Assembly (NCBI GenBank): GCA_031411655.1
Contig: JANOBM010000056.1
Coordinates: forward strand, 1-64,000
Length of the DNA stretch: 64,000 bases
Direction of reading: 5' to 3'
Origin: UBA6163 sp031411655
GTDB taxonomy: Bacteria; Planctomycetota; Planctomycetia; Pirellulales; Pirellulaceae
Shown: positions 27,170 through 35,787 of the stretch, in pieces
Layout: each line of letters begins with the position of its first letter
Position numbering within the stretch: the first letter of the stretch is position 1
Translations under genes and position numbers: made by a program
The notes under the pieces: model-generated
Seen by the model: the letters and a program-made list of their open reading frames with translations, nothing else
What the model was told of the DNA's origin: nothing
Database searches by the model: none

Positions 27170-27856
27170 TTGACTGTTAAGCTTACATGGTTGTCGCACG
27201 GATCGTGGTTGATCGAATCAGGCGGCTGTCGTTTGTTGCTCGATCCGTTTTTAACTGACAATCCGGCGGCGATATGCGAGGCAGACTCGTTGTCCGGTAT
27301 ATCGCACGTGTTGGTGTCCCACGCCCACTACGACCACATCAGCGATGTTGCGTCTATCGTCAATCGTTGTGGCGCAACGCTGGTCGGGTCATTTGAGGTG
27401 GTGCAGTGGTTTCAGAGCAACCACGCAATCAAACACGCTATCATGATGAATCATGGAGGTACCTGCCAATTGCCAGGCGGTAGTTTAAAGATGATCCCTG
27501 CGCTCCACAGTAGCAGTTTTCCCGATGGTACCTACGGCGGAAACCCCGCGGGGTTTCTTCTTCACTTGGAGGGAAAACGTATCTACTTTGCTTGCGATAC
27601 CGCATTCTTTAGCGATATGCGTTTTTACGCACTGGGCGTTGACGTGGCAGTGTTGCCGATCGGTGACTTGTTTACGATGGGCATCGACGACTGTGTCACT
27701 GCCATCAAGTGCATTGAGCCAAAGGTTGTGTTGCCAGCTCATTACGGCACTTGGCCGCCGATCGCGAGCGACGCAGGGCAGTGGGCCAACCGTGTTTCGA
27801 GCGAGACCTCGTCGAAGCCGGTTGTATTGGGTGTTGGCGAGTGTTGGGAGGTATAG
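27170..27856 (+). CDS. UPF0173 metal-dependent hydrolase (metallo-beta-lactamase fold)
   Basis: 228 residues from a TTG start 6 bp after trpB, suggesting translation from the same mRNA. The metal site is SHAHYDHISD (HxHxDH), followed by MNHGG, later ACDTAFFSDM and the final VLPAHYGTWP. This order matches UPF0173/UlaG-like hydrolases. The substrate is unknown. No link with tryptophan synthesis can be shown beyond position. Confidence 0.9.
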   Translation: MTVKLTWLSHGSWLIESGGCRLLLDPFLTDNPAAICEADSLSGISHVLVSHAHYDHISDVASIVNRCGATLVGSFEVVQWFQSNHAIKHAIMMNHGGTCQLPGGSLKMIPALHSSSFPDGTYGGNPAGFLLHLEGKRIYFACDTAFFSDMRFYALGVDVAVLPIGDLFTMGIDDCVTAIKCIEPKVVLPAHYGTWPPIASDAGQWANRVSSETSSKPVVLGVGECWEV

Positions 27857-27879
27857 CTTCCGCTTGCCTCGAATGACGA

Positions 27880-28194
27880 TCAATCGTCGTTGACTCGAAC
27901 TTGGACATCGTCACCTTGGACGCGAACTTCGAATGCATCGACCTTTACCCTCGGGTTGTCTTCCCAAGTTCCGTCTTTGATGCAAAACCGCCATGCGTGC
28001 CATGGGCAGGTGACCGTGTTGCCATCAAGATGGCCCTCAGCCAGCGACGCGCCCATGTGGGGGCAGAGGTCATCGATGGCAAAGAATTCACCCTCTCGCT
28101 TGAAAACGGCAACCATTCGGCCGTTGACGGCAAATGCGCGGCCGCGTCCCTCCTCGAAATCAGCAGTTTTTCCAACGGTTTCAAAGTCGCTCAT
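27880..28194 (-). CDS. Rieske [2Fe-2S] ferredoxin
   Basis: 104 residues, soluble. The cluster is bound by CPHMGAS and CPWHAWRF (CxH...CxxH). Size and the N-terminus resemble NirD-like and dioxygenase-type Rieske ferredoxins (electron carriers). No partner oxygenase or reductase gene is adjacent, so its redox partner is unknown. It is convergent with the UPF0173 gene and divergent from the radical SAM gene. Confidence 0.93.
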   Translation of the reverse strand: MSDFETVGKTADFEEGRGRAFAVNGRMVAVFKREGEFFAIDDLCPHMGASLAEGHLDGNTVTCPWHAWRFCIKDGTWEDNPRVKVDAFEVRVQGDDVQVRVNDD

Positions 28195-28318
28195 GTTGTT
28201 TCTCTTGCGTTGATACGCTGTCTTACAGGAAACTTTAGCATCCTACCGTTGGCCGCACAGCCCGCCCGGTTGGTTTGTCTCCGGGGCCGGTTATCGAATC
28301 ACCTAGGTTAGTGCCATC

Positions 28319-30154
28319 ATGATCCATCACGAACGCCGACGAATTCTTGAATCTCGAATCTGGCCTTACGTACAGACTCCTGCCCAATACGTCGGCGGCG
28401 AGCGAAATATTTCTGTCAAGGATCATCGCGCCGTTCGTGGAACTCTATGTTTGGGTTTTCCCGATGCCTACACCATTGGCATGAGCCATCACGGGTTGCA
28501 GGTCCTTTACTCGCTCATGAATCGTCGGAGCGATTGGGCTGCGGAACGCGTCTTTGCGCCCTGGCCGGATATGGAGGCTTTGCTTCGCAAGCACGGTGTG
28601 CCGCTTTATAGTTTGGAGACGTTCAGTGCGTTATCCGACTTTGATGTTATCGGCTTGTCGCTGCAGTATGAAATCAGCTCGCCAAATGTACTGACGATGA
28701 TCGATCTTGGTGGGATCGCGTTAGAGGCTGTGGATCGCACGATGAACGCTCCGCTGGTAATCGCCGGGGGGCCATGTTGTCAAAATCCGGAACCGATGGC
28801 GGACTATTTTGACGTCATGATCATGGGCGATGGTGAGCCCGCGCTACCAGAAATATGCGATGCGTGGATGGACGAAAAAGAGGCTATCCTCGGACGAGAC
28901 GGAGTTCTCTTGGAGGGTCAAGCTGGTCAGAACCAACGTGTGGAAGCGTTGGCGGCGATTGCGAAACGCTTGCCCTATGCCTACGTTCCTCGATTCTACC
29001 TTCCGGAGTATCATAATGGTCGCATCAAGACGCTATCCCGTACGCGATCGGATGTTCCCGAAACGATTTCGCCGTCCGTGATCGCAGATCTTGATGGCAC
29101 GCCATTACCGACCAAGCCAATCGTACCCTACATCGAATGCGTCCATGATCGGATAGCGATTGAGATCATGCGGGGTTGTCCCCACCTTTGTCGATTCTGT
29201 CAGAGCACCGTTATCAAACGCCCGCTTCGAGTTCGTGAGGTCGAAACCATTGTCGATGCGGCAATGGAGAGTTATCTCAGCACTGGGTTAAACGAAATCA
29301 GCATCTTGTCGCTATCGAGTAGCGACTACCCGTACTTTGAACCGCTGGTGAAAAGACTGCATTCGGTTTTCCGACCAATGGGCGTGAACATCAGTGTGCC
29401 GAGCCTACGAGTCAACGAGCAGTTGCGGACATTGCCCGAGTTGCTTGGGAGTGATCGTCGCAGTTCGATGACACTAGCACCTGAAGTGGCACGAGATGAC
29501 ATGCGAGAACAGATACGCAAGAAGATCAAAAACAGCGACTTGCTCGAGGGTTGTCGCGCGGCATTTCAGAATGGCTTCGAGAGTGTCAAGCTTTACTTCT
29601 TGTGTGGGCTTCCAGGAGAAAGACCGATCGACTTGGACGGGATTGTCGAGTTGTCGGAGGAGATTGCGCGGATCGGAAAAGAGGTCAGAGGACGTATCGC
29701 GAAGGTGACGGCGAGTGTCTCCAACTTTGTGCCCAAGGCGCATACTCCGTATCAATGGAATGGAATGCAACGCCGCGAGTATTTCAAATGGGCTCACAAG
29801 TACATGTGGCGCAAGCGGCAGATTCAAAGCGTCAATATCAAGTGCCACGATATCGAGACGAGCCTCCTCGAAGGCGTGCTCAGCCGAGGCGACCGCCGGA
29901 CCGGTCGCGCCATACGCTTGGCGTGGGAGCGAGGTGCGAGAATGGACGGATGGTCGGAGCACCTTGACCCCAAGCGTTGGTGGGATGCGGTTGCGGACGC
30001 GGGATTGGATGTCGATAAACAGGTCCACGAACCCTACCAACTGCTCGATAAGCTTCCCTGGGATCATGTGAATGTTAAGTTTGGCCGTGCTTACCTCGAA
30101 AAAGAGCAGGGCAGGGCGACAGTGCAACTTGCGGCGATGGCGACGGCAAGCTGA
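28319..30154 (+). CDS. B12-binding-domain/radical SAM protein (TIGR03960-like)
   Basis: 611 residues. An N-terminal cobalamin-binding-like Rossmann region (residues about 40-180; FPDAYTIGMSHHGLQVLY, IVIAGGPCC-like AGGPCCQNPEPMADYFD) precedes a radical SAM core. The [4Fe-4S]/SAM cysteines are in EIMRGCPHLCRFCQ (CxxxCxxC). Family members are often about 850 residues with a C-terminal DUF2344 domain or a neighbouring DUF2344 gene; neither is here. Known relatives are uncharacterised, so the reaction is unknown. Confidence 0.85.
   Translation: MIHHERRRILESRIWPYVQTPAQYVGGERNISVKDHRAVRGTLCLGFPDAYTIGMSHHGLQVLYSLMNRRSDWAAERVFAPWPDMEALLRKHGVPLYSLETFSALSDFDVIGLSLQYEISSPNVLTMIDLGGIALEAVDRTMNAPLVIAGGPCCQNPEPMADYFDVMIMGDGEPALPEICDAWMDEKEAILGRDGVLLEGQAGQNQRVEALAAIAKRLPYAYVPRFYLPEYHNGRIKTLSRTRSDVPETISPSVIADLDGTPLPTKPIVPYIECVHDRIAIEIMRGCPHLCRFCQSTVIKRPLRVREVETIVDAAMESYLSTGLNEISILSLSSSDYPYFEPLVKRLHSVFRPMGVNISVPSLRVNEQLRTLPELLGSDRRSSMTLAPEVARDDMREQIRKKIKNSDLLEGCRAAFQNGFESVKLYFLCGLPGERPIDLDGIVELSEEIARIGKEVRGRIAKVTASVSNFVPKAHTPYQWNGMQRREYFKWAHKYMWRKRQIQSVNIKCHDIETSLLEGVLSRGDRRTGRAIRLAWERGARMDGWSEHLDPKRWWDAVADAGLDVDKQVHEPYQLLDKLPWDHVNVKFGRAYLEKEQGRATVQLAAMATAS
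30109..30116 (+). repeat. GGGCAGGG octamer (KOPS-like)
   Basis: Plus-strand copy near the 3' end of the radical SAM gene. Confidence 0.6.
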
Positions 30155-30317
30155 CGTCGGCCGCCGCACGACTTTGACGGCCCCAATCCGGTAGAATCCT
30201 GGTTTTATTGGATAAGATTCTAGAAACTGTCGGGCACAGACTTTAAAGTGGTTCGTTCTTCTCTTGAGGAGACGCCCATTTATCGATCAATCGTTGCCCG
30301 AAGTTCTTTGATTTTTT

Positions 30318-31220
30318 ATGAAAAACGAACCAAAAACGCCGGATTTGTTGTCCGGCAAAACCCAAGTGGCCTCCGATATGCCGGTCAGGAAGGCGGTCGT
30401 GCCGCAGCGAGTCGCTGCGCCGCCGGCTCCGCTCACGTTGGAGGACGTTGTCCCCGCCATTCGCCGTCGCCCGCGTTTGCAGGTGCTTTCGGGAAGTGGG
30501 AAATGGGTGGCTGCCTGTGGACTTTGTGCGTTACTCGGCAGTTTGTTAGGCTCGTTTCTGACCACCCGAACGACACAAATGCGGGTGGACAAATCCAACC
30601 AGAGATTGCTTTTGGCGCAAACGCTGGAGCAATTGCATGAAGCGGGCGTGGATGTCAAAGGAAGCATCAGCTTGCAGCCTGAGGCGGAGGCGTATGCGTT
30701 TCCAACGATCGATTTTTCAGACATCGCATCGACCCGAGACATGCGAAAGGCATTGCGAATCGCTTCAGCGCTACCAGGTGTGACGACACTAACGTTTTAT
30801 TCACCCTCCAGTCCGGTAACGCGTGGTGGTGTCGCGGATGAGTCCGTCATGCGGGTGGTTGGAGATCATTTTCCGGTGCTCGACACACTCGATGTCAGTT
30901 GTGCGTCGGTTAGCGAATTCCGCGGATTGGAGGGAAAAACCGTTCGCCATCTCAAGATCGTCAACGCACCGCTCATTATGGAAAGCTTTACCAGTCTCAA
31001 GTTTATCAATGGAGTGTCCGAGCTGTCGGTAGGATGGCCCGATCGAAACATTCCGAAGGATAGCTTGGTGCGGAGCGATGGTTTTAGGAAGGCGTTGGTG
31101 GATGCGATGGCGACGATGATCGATCTGAAGAAAGTCAATCTTTACGAGGTCCCTCTCGATAAAGAAGATCGAGAGAAACTGGCTAAGCTGGAGATCGTCG
31201 CTGGGCGTTTGGCCGAGTGA
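30318..31220 (+). CDS. Single-pass membrane protein of unknown function
   Basis: 300 residues. A Pro/Ala-rich, positively charged N-terminal part (about 1-60) is followed by one membrane helix (about 63-83; WVAACGLCALLGSLLGSFL) and a soluble C-terminal part. The latter has alternating short hydrophobic strands (FPVLDTLDVSCASVSEF, VRHLKIVNAPLIMESF, INGVSELSVGW) that could be leucine-rich-repeat-like, but this is weak. No family recognised. Confidence 0.6.
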   Translation: MKNEPKTPDLLSGKTQVASDMPVRKAVVPQRVAAPPAPLTLEDVVPAIRRRPRLQVLSGSGKWVAACGLCALLGSLLGSFLTTRTTQMRVDKSNQRLLLAQTLEQLHEAGVDVKGSISLQPEAEAYAFPTIDFSDIASTRDMRKALRIASALPGVTTLTFYSPSSPVTRGGVADESVMRVVGDHFPVLDTLDVSCASVSEFRGLEGKTVRHLKIVNAPLIMESFTSLKFINGVSELSVGWPDRNIPKDSLVRSDGFRKALVDAMATMIDLKKVNLYEVPLDKEDREKLAKLEIVAGRLAE

Positions 31221-31270
31221 GAGTGAACGAAAGTTTGATCGAACGATGTGCAGCCCAGCGTCCGCGATAA

Positions 31271-32242
31271 TCAATCGGGGGCGTGCGGTTCAATATGGAT
31301 GTGGACGTCGCGGAGCCTCGGGATTTCTGCGATAAGTCGGTCCTTGACGGCGTGGCCGATGCGGTGCCCTTCGCTGACCGTCAAATGCCCATTCACTTGG
31401 ACATGTATTTCGGCAAAGTATTCAAGTCCGCTTTTGCGGACTCGAAGTTTCTCCACCTCGGCGACGTCTTCTACCCGGCTTGCGATATCACGGACTCGGG
31501 CGATGGTGGCACTATCCGCCTGTTGGTCCATCAGCTCGGCCGCAATGGAAGCGAACATTTTTATTCCCACGTAAACCAGATAGACACAAACAAACATCGC
31601 TGCGATGGGATCGACCAAAGCAGCTTTATCGCCGAGCAAGGGACTAGCTAGGAGTGCGACAGCGACAACGGCGGAGCCGATCGCATCGCTTCGATGATCG
31701 AGTGCGGAGGCATGAAGTGAAGCCGAATGGAGTTGCCTGGCGACGCGATCGGTGTAGCGGTAAGTGACTTCTTTTAGCACGGCGCAAATGCACGCGATAA
31801 CGCCTGCTGACGCGGCAATGGGCTCCAAGTGGATCCGCAGTCGGTGACTCGTCTCGATGGCGAGTACACAGGCAGAGAAGACGACAAGGATCGCAACGCT
31901 CAGGCCCGCAATCGACTCAGCCTTGGAGTGACCGTACGGATGGTCGTCGTCCTCGTCTCGCTGGGCGACATGCAAGGCACCTCGAATCGCCAGGGCACCA
32001 GTGACGTCTCCGATGGAATTGACGGCATCGGCAACCAATGCTGCTGACCCGGTCAATATCCCGCCGGTCAATTTGATGACGACTAACAACAAGTTGACGC
32101 CGAGTCCCCAGATCGCGGCGCGTCCCGCATCATCGTAAACGCTTTGGCGACTTGCCAGAGCGTTTTCGTCAGCAGAGGAAGGAGGTGAGTGTTGCACAGA
32201 TTCGCGATCAGAATGCCGGAGGGTGGGTTTTGAGGAAGCCAT
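31271..32242 (-). CDS. Cation diffusion facilitator (CDF) family transporter
   Basis: 323 residues with about six membrane helices, then a cytoplasmic ferredoxin-like domain ending VHIHIEPHAPD. CDF proteins export divalent metals by proton exchange. Helix 2 has DAVNSIGDVTGA where many zinc exporters have His before the Asp, and helix 5 has DHRSDAIGS. This set (Asn/Asp and Asp/Asp) is unlike the canonical HxxxD zinc site, so specificity (Zn, Fe, Mn, Co) is open. Its start overlaps the 3' end of the Nudix gene by 35 bp on the same strand, indicating one transcript. Confidence 0.92.
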   Translation of the reverse strand: MASSKPTLRHSDRESVQHSPPSSADENALASRQSVYDDAGRAAIWGLGVNLLLVVIKLTGGILTGSAALVADAVNSIGDVTGALAIRGALHVAQRDEDDDHPYGHSKAESIAGLSVAILVVFSACVLAIETSHRLRIHLEPIAASAGVIACICAVLKEVTYRYTDRVARQLHSASLHASALDHRSDAIGSAVVAVALLASPLLGDKAALVDPIAAMFVCVYLVYVGIKMFASIAAELMDQQADSATIARVRDIASRVEDVAEVEKLRVRKSGLEYFAEIHVQVNGHLTVSEGHRIGHAVKDRLIAEIPRLRDVHIHIEPHAPD

Positions 32243-32720
32243 CGATCGCAGCCAACAACGGATCGATGGTTTGCGTCTGGATTCGGTGGGGTGGGTCCCA
32301 AGGGAACCACTGGAATCCTTGGTGTTCGGTACACTTCACTTTTTGAACGTCATCGAGGCGGCCAAGAAAATAGGTGACACGTTTGGTGAACGTTTGTTTC
32401 GTTGGAGCGGCGTAGGTAACGGGGTACTCCAGCGTGTACGTAAATCCGTCGACTAGATGGATTCTACTCGCCCGGATCCCGGTCTCTTCTTCCGTTTCCC
32501 GCAAGGCCGTTTCTCGCAATGTTTCGCCAGCTTCACAATGTCCTTTGGGCAAGTCCCAGCGGTCTGTATGGCGCATCAAGAGAAATTGCCGGGGACGACG
32601 CGGTGGCTGGCCATCGGCGACGACAAGCAGCACACCGGCCGCCTGGACGGTGCAGTGGTCGCTCATTTCCGGTTGCACTTTCGGTAAGGTCATTTCAGCA
32701 GCAGGGGCGGGGGCCGTCAA
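32208..32720 (-). CDS. Nudix hydrolase, bis(5'-nucleosyl)-tetraphosphatase type
   Basis: 170 residues. The Nudix box GHCEAGETLRETALRETEEETGI fits Gx5Ex7REUxEExGU exactly; the core REUxEE is RETEEE. RHTDRWDLPKGH before it and FLGRLDDV after it are usual in Ap4A-hydrolase-like members. The substrate is not certain. It overlaps the downstream CDF exporter gene. Confidence 0.92.
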   Translation of the reverse strand: MTAPAPAAEMTLPKVQPEMSDHCTVQAAGVLLVVADGQPPRRPRQFLLMRHTDRWDLPKGHCEAGETLRETALRETEEETGIRASRIHLVDGFTYTLEYPVTYAAPTKQTFTKRVTYFLGRLDDVQKVKCTEHQGFQWFPWDPPHRIQTQTIDPLLAAIDGFLKTHPPAF

Positions 32721-33117
32721 AATGCGAAATTTTTTAAAGCCGTGTGGATCGGTTGGGTTCGTGCGTTTCGCGTTCTCAACTTCGCATTACAAAGGTTGCA
32801 GTCTATCTGTTTTGCCGCGTGTCTGTTTCCAATGCTTGGCAGGATGTGCTGGTTCCGCACGGACGGCGTGCGATATCGGCGAGGGAGCGCGTGAGTTCTC
32901 AAGCGAGACGAAATCGTGCGGGGCGATGAAGACGCGATGCGACAAAATGTCGAGCGATATGATAAAACATTGAAATCAGCGATTGAACGACAGGCATCTC
33001 GCCGTTGGCAAGCTGCCACAAGGCATCGACAAGGCGTCGACAGGGCATTTCGTCTCGCACTTGGCACTAATTGTGTAATAGTGTAGCCAATATCGATTTT
33101 CCGCATGGACTCATGGA
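32721..33117. other. Non-coding leader region upstream of the cbb3 operon
   Basis: 397 bp between the divergent Nudix gene and ccoNO. It should hold the operon promoter. Two near-copies of CAAGGCRTCGA follow each other at about 33019-33040, and an imperfect inverted repeat is at 33061-33090. No convincing FNR box (TTGAT-N4-ATCAA) was seen by eye. Small ORFs here lack coding character. Confidence 0.45.
33061..33090 (+). promoter_or_regulatory. Imperfect inverted repeat in the ccoNO leader
   Basis: TTGGCACTA at 33061-33069 faces TAGTG...GCCAA at 33079-33090, with a 2-nt bulge (TA). It ends 27 bp before the GTG start of ccoNO. It could be an operator or a leader hairpin that limits translation; no regulator is known for it. 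Confidence 0.35.
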
Positions 33118-35592
33118 GTGACCGCAACGATGGCGACCGTTACCGCCGATCAGGCCGTATCTGCACCTGGAACGCACCATCCAGTCAGTGATTTATCGCA
33201 GCCCATCGATCATTACAGCTATGACGATTCGATCGTGCGCAGTTTTGTAACTGCGACCGTGGTCTGGGGGTTGGTCGCGACGCTCGCCGGACTATTGGTA
33301 GCCGTACTGTTGGTGATCCCGAAACTGTTTGAGCCCTTCGGGTTTTCGGCGCAGTTCCTTAGTTTCGGTCGGCTCCGCCCGCTTCACACGAATGCGGCAA
33401 TTTTTGCGTTTGCAGGAAATGGGATTTTTGCTGCGATCTACTACAGCACCCAGCGGTTGTGCAAAGCGAGAATGTGGAGTGACACGCTCAGCTGGCTGCA
33501 TTTTTGGGGTTGGCAAGCGATCATCGTCGCGGCAGCGATCACACTGCCCCTGGGGATCACTCAAAGCAAGGAGTACGCCGAGCTGGAGTGGCCGATTGAC
33601 TTGGCTATCGCCGTTGTCTGGCTTGGCTTTTTTGGTACCAACTTTTTGATGACGTTGCTCAATCGTCGCGAACGGCACATCTATGTCGCCTTGTGGTTCT
33701 ATATCGCAACGATTGTGACTGTGACTGTACTTCACGTCTTTAATAACCTCGTCGTTCCGATCGGTTTAGGCAAGAGTTACCCGATTTACGCTGGTGTTCA
33801 GGATGCATTCATGCAGTGGTGGTACGGCCATAATGCCGTAGCATTCTTTTTAACAACACCGTTTCTCGGTTTGATGTACTACTTTCTTCCGAAGGCAGCC
33901 GAGCGTCCAGTCTTTAGCTACAAGTTGTCGATCATTCACTTCTGGTCGCTGGTGTTCATTTACATCTGGGCTGGGCCTCACCACTTGCACTACACCGCGC
34001 TGCCCGAATGGGCCAGTACGCTTGGGATGCTATTCAGCCTGATGCTCTGGATGCCTTCGTGGGGAGGCATGATCAACGGCCTCCTCACACTGCGAGGTGC
34101 GTGGCACAAGGTCTCAAGTGACCCGGTGCTTAAGTTCTTTGTGGTTGGCATTACCTTTTACGGGATGGCAACGTTCGAGGGGCCGATGCTGAGTATCAAG
34201 AGTGTCAACGGACTGAGTCACTACACCGACTGGACGATTGCACACGTCCATGCGGGCGCACTAGGTTGGAACGGGATGATGATTTTTGGCATGGTCTATT
34301 GGCTTTTGCCGAGATTGTTCCAGGCCCCCTTATGGAGTAAGAAACTCGCAGAATGGCACCTATGGGTTGGGACGATTGCGATTCTTCTCTACATCGTTCC
34401 GATCTACGTCGCCGGTTTGACTCAGGGTTTGATGTGGCGAGCGATGGACGAAACGGGGCGACTCACCTACCCCGACTTCATTGAAACAGTACAAGCAACG
34501 ATACCGCTTTGGTGGATTCGTATCCTTGGTGGCGCGCTCTTCGTCACCGGAATTTTGATGATGGTTGTCAATCACCTCATGACCTGGCTCGCTCGGCCGG
34601 CTACCTATGACGTGCCGGTCTATTCAGCACGCAGGTTGGCCCCGATGCCCTCGACCGTTACCGCCTTTGATACGCCAAAACCAACGAGCGAATTGAAGGA
34701 TGCACCGGTCTTAGAATTTGGCAAAAAGCTAGGTGTCTGGAGTCAGATGCATTGGCACCGGCGCTGGGAGCGATTGCCGCTTCGGTTCACAGTATTCGTG
34801 GTGATCGCAGTGGTAGTTGCTAGCCTCTTTGAGATCATCCCAACGTTCTTGATCCGTAGTAACATTCCGACGATCGCGAGCGTCACTCCGTATACCCCGC
34901 TGGAGCTTGCGGGCAGGGATATTTATGTGTCTGAGGGATGCTACAACTGTCATAGCCAAATGATCCGCCCCATCGTGGCGGAAACCAAACGCTATGGCGA
35001 ATACAGCAAGCCAGGTGAGTTTATCTACGACCGTCCGTTTCAGTGGGGAAGCCGCCGTATTGGTCCTGACTTAGCCCGTGAAGGTGGTAAACAAAGCAGC
35101 TTGTGGCATTGGTTGCACTTCGAGAATCCTCAGCAGGTCGTCGTCGGAAGCGTGATGCCCTCCTACCAACACCTGCTTGAAACCTCGATGGATTTCAAGA
35201 AAGTTTCCGACCGAGTGTGGGCTGCACATCTGCTTGGTGCTCCCTACGATCGGGAGTTAACCGAAGGACCCGAGATGGCCCAAAAGCAGGCAGAGGAAAT
35301 CGCGGCACAGATCGTGTCGCAAGGTGGGCCGGTCATGAGGCCCGTTACCGGCGGTAAAACCCTGTTGACGATGGATTCTCAGGCGGTTGCATTGATCGCT
35401 TACTTGCAGCGGGTCGGTGTCGATATTTTCAAGCCCGCACCCGCCACCTCACCGACTGTCGAAGCCAGTCCCGTGGTCGAGGCGCAGGGCGTTCCAGCAT
35501 CCGAGCCTAGCGTGGTTCCCGTGGCAACTCCCCCGACGGAACCGTTACCCGGTGACAGTCCCGCCGGTAACCAAGAGAGTGAAGGAAGCTAA
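33118..35592 (+). CDS. ccoNO: cbb3-type cytochrome c oxidase, fused subunits I and II (CcoN-CcoO)
   Basis: 824 residues. The first ~500 are the haem-copper oxidase subunit CcoN with about 12-13 membrane helices (LRPLHTNAAIFAFAGNGIFAA, WWYGHNAVAFFLTTPF, WAGPHHLHYTALPEW, DWTIAHVHAGALGWN hold the conserved His). The C-terminal part is CcoO: one membrane helix (WERLPLRFTVFVVIAVVVASL) then a monohaem cytochrome c with CYNCH at about residues 608-612 and MPSYQHLL as axial-Met region. The tail is Pro/Ala-rich. Start is GTG 33118, with ATG 33130 as alternative. It begins a plus-strand operon of ccoNO-Q-P-G-H-safE-I-S and is the oxygen-reducing core of a high-affinity oxidase. Confidence 0.95.
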   Translation: MTATMATVTADQAVSAPGTHHPVSDLSQPIDHYSYDDSIVRSFVTATVVWGLVATLAGLLVAVLLVIPKLFEPFGFSAQFLSFGRLRPLHTNAAIFAFAGNGIFAAIYYSTQRLCKARMWSDTLSWLHFWGWQAIIVAAAITLPLGITQSKEYAELEWPIDLAIAVVWLGFFGTNFLMTLLNRRERHIYVALWFYIATIVTVTVLHVFNNLVVPIGLGKSYPIYAGVQDAFMQWWYGHNAVAFFLTTPFLGLMYYFLPKAAERPVFSYKLSIIHFWSLVFIYIWAGPHHLHYTALPEWASTLGMLFSLMLWMPSWGGMINGLLTLRGAWHKVSSDPVLKFFVVGITFYGMATFEGPMLSIKSVNGLSHYTDWTIAHVHAGALGWNGMMIFGMVYWLLPRLFQAPLWSKKLAEWHLWVGTIAILLYIVPIYVAGLTQGLMWRAMDETGRLTYPDFIETVQATIPLWWIRILGGALFVTGILMMVVNHLMTWLARPATYDVPVYSARRLAPMPSTVTAFDTPKPTSELKDAPVLEFGKKLGVWSQMHWHRRWERLPLRFTVFVVIAVVVASLFEIIPTFLIRSNIPTIASVTPYTPLELAGRDIYVSEGCYNCHSQMIRPIVAETKRYGEYSKPGEFIYDRPFQWGSRRIGPDLAREGGKQSSLWHWLHFENPQQVVVGSVMPSYQHLLETSMDFKKVSDRVWAAHLLGAPYDRELTEGPEMAQKQAEEIAAQIVSQGGPVMRPVTGGKTLLTMDSQAVALIAYLQRVGVDIFKPAPATSPTVEASPVVEAQGVPASEPSVVPVATPPTEPLPGDSPAGNQESEGS
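34911..34918 (+). repeat. GGGCAGGG octamer (KOPS-like)
   Basis: Plus-strand copy in the CcoO part of ccoNO. Confidence 0.6.
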
Positions 35593-35594
35593 AC

Positions 35595-35777
35595 ATGCTC
35601 ACCGATTTGATTCGTGCGATTGATTACAGCGATTGCGCGGAAGCGGCACTGTTGCTCTTTTGCGTTGCCTTCGCACTGATGTCGTACGCCACGCTTCGGT
35701 TGACCCGAAATGCAACGGATCGATTCGCGTCGATCCCGTTGAGTGATCTGCCGCAAGATCCACGTGTTGAAGAATGA
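35595..35777 (+). CDS. ccoQ: cbb3 oxidase subunit IV-like small protein
   Basis: 60 residues, with one membrane helix (AEAALLLFCVAFALMSYATLRL) and a short hydrophilic tail. Position between ccoNO and ccoP, size and topology match CcoQ, which stabilises the complex; sequence identity alone is too low to prove it. Good RBS AGGAAG precedes the ATG. Confidence 0.75.
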   Translation: MLTDLIRAIDYSDCAEAALLLFCVAFALMSYATLRLTRNATDRFASIPLSDLPQDPRVEE

Positions 35778-35787
35778 GACTTTAACG

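Noticed and set aside
32941..33010. FNR-type box upstream of ccoNO
   Set aside because: TTGAAATCAGCGATTGAA was considered, but it lacks the TTGAT-N4-ATCAA arrangement.
32717..33127. Minus-strand ORF of 136 residues in the gap upstream of ccoNO
   Set aside because: Ser/Arg/Cys-rich composition with no family feature, overlaps both flanking genes and the operon leader; looks like a chance frame.
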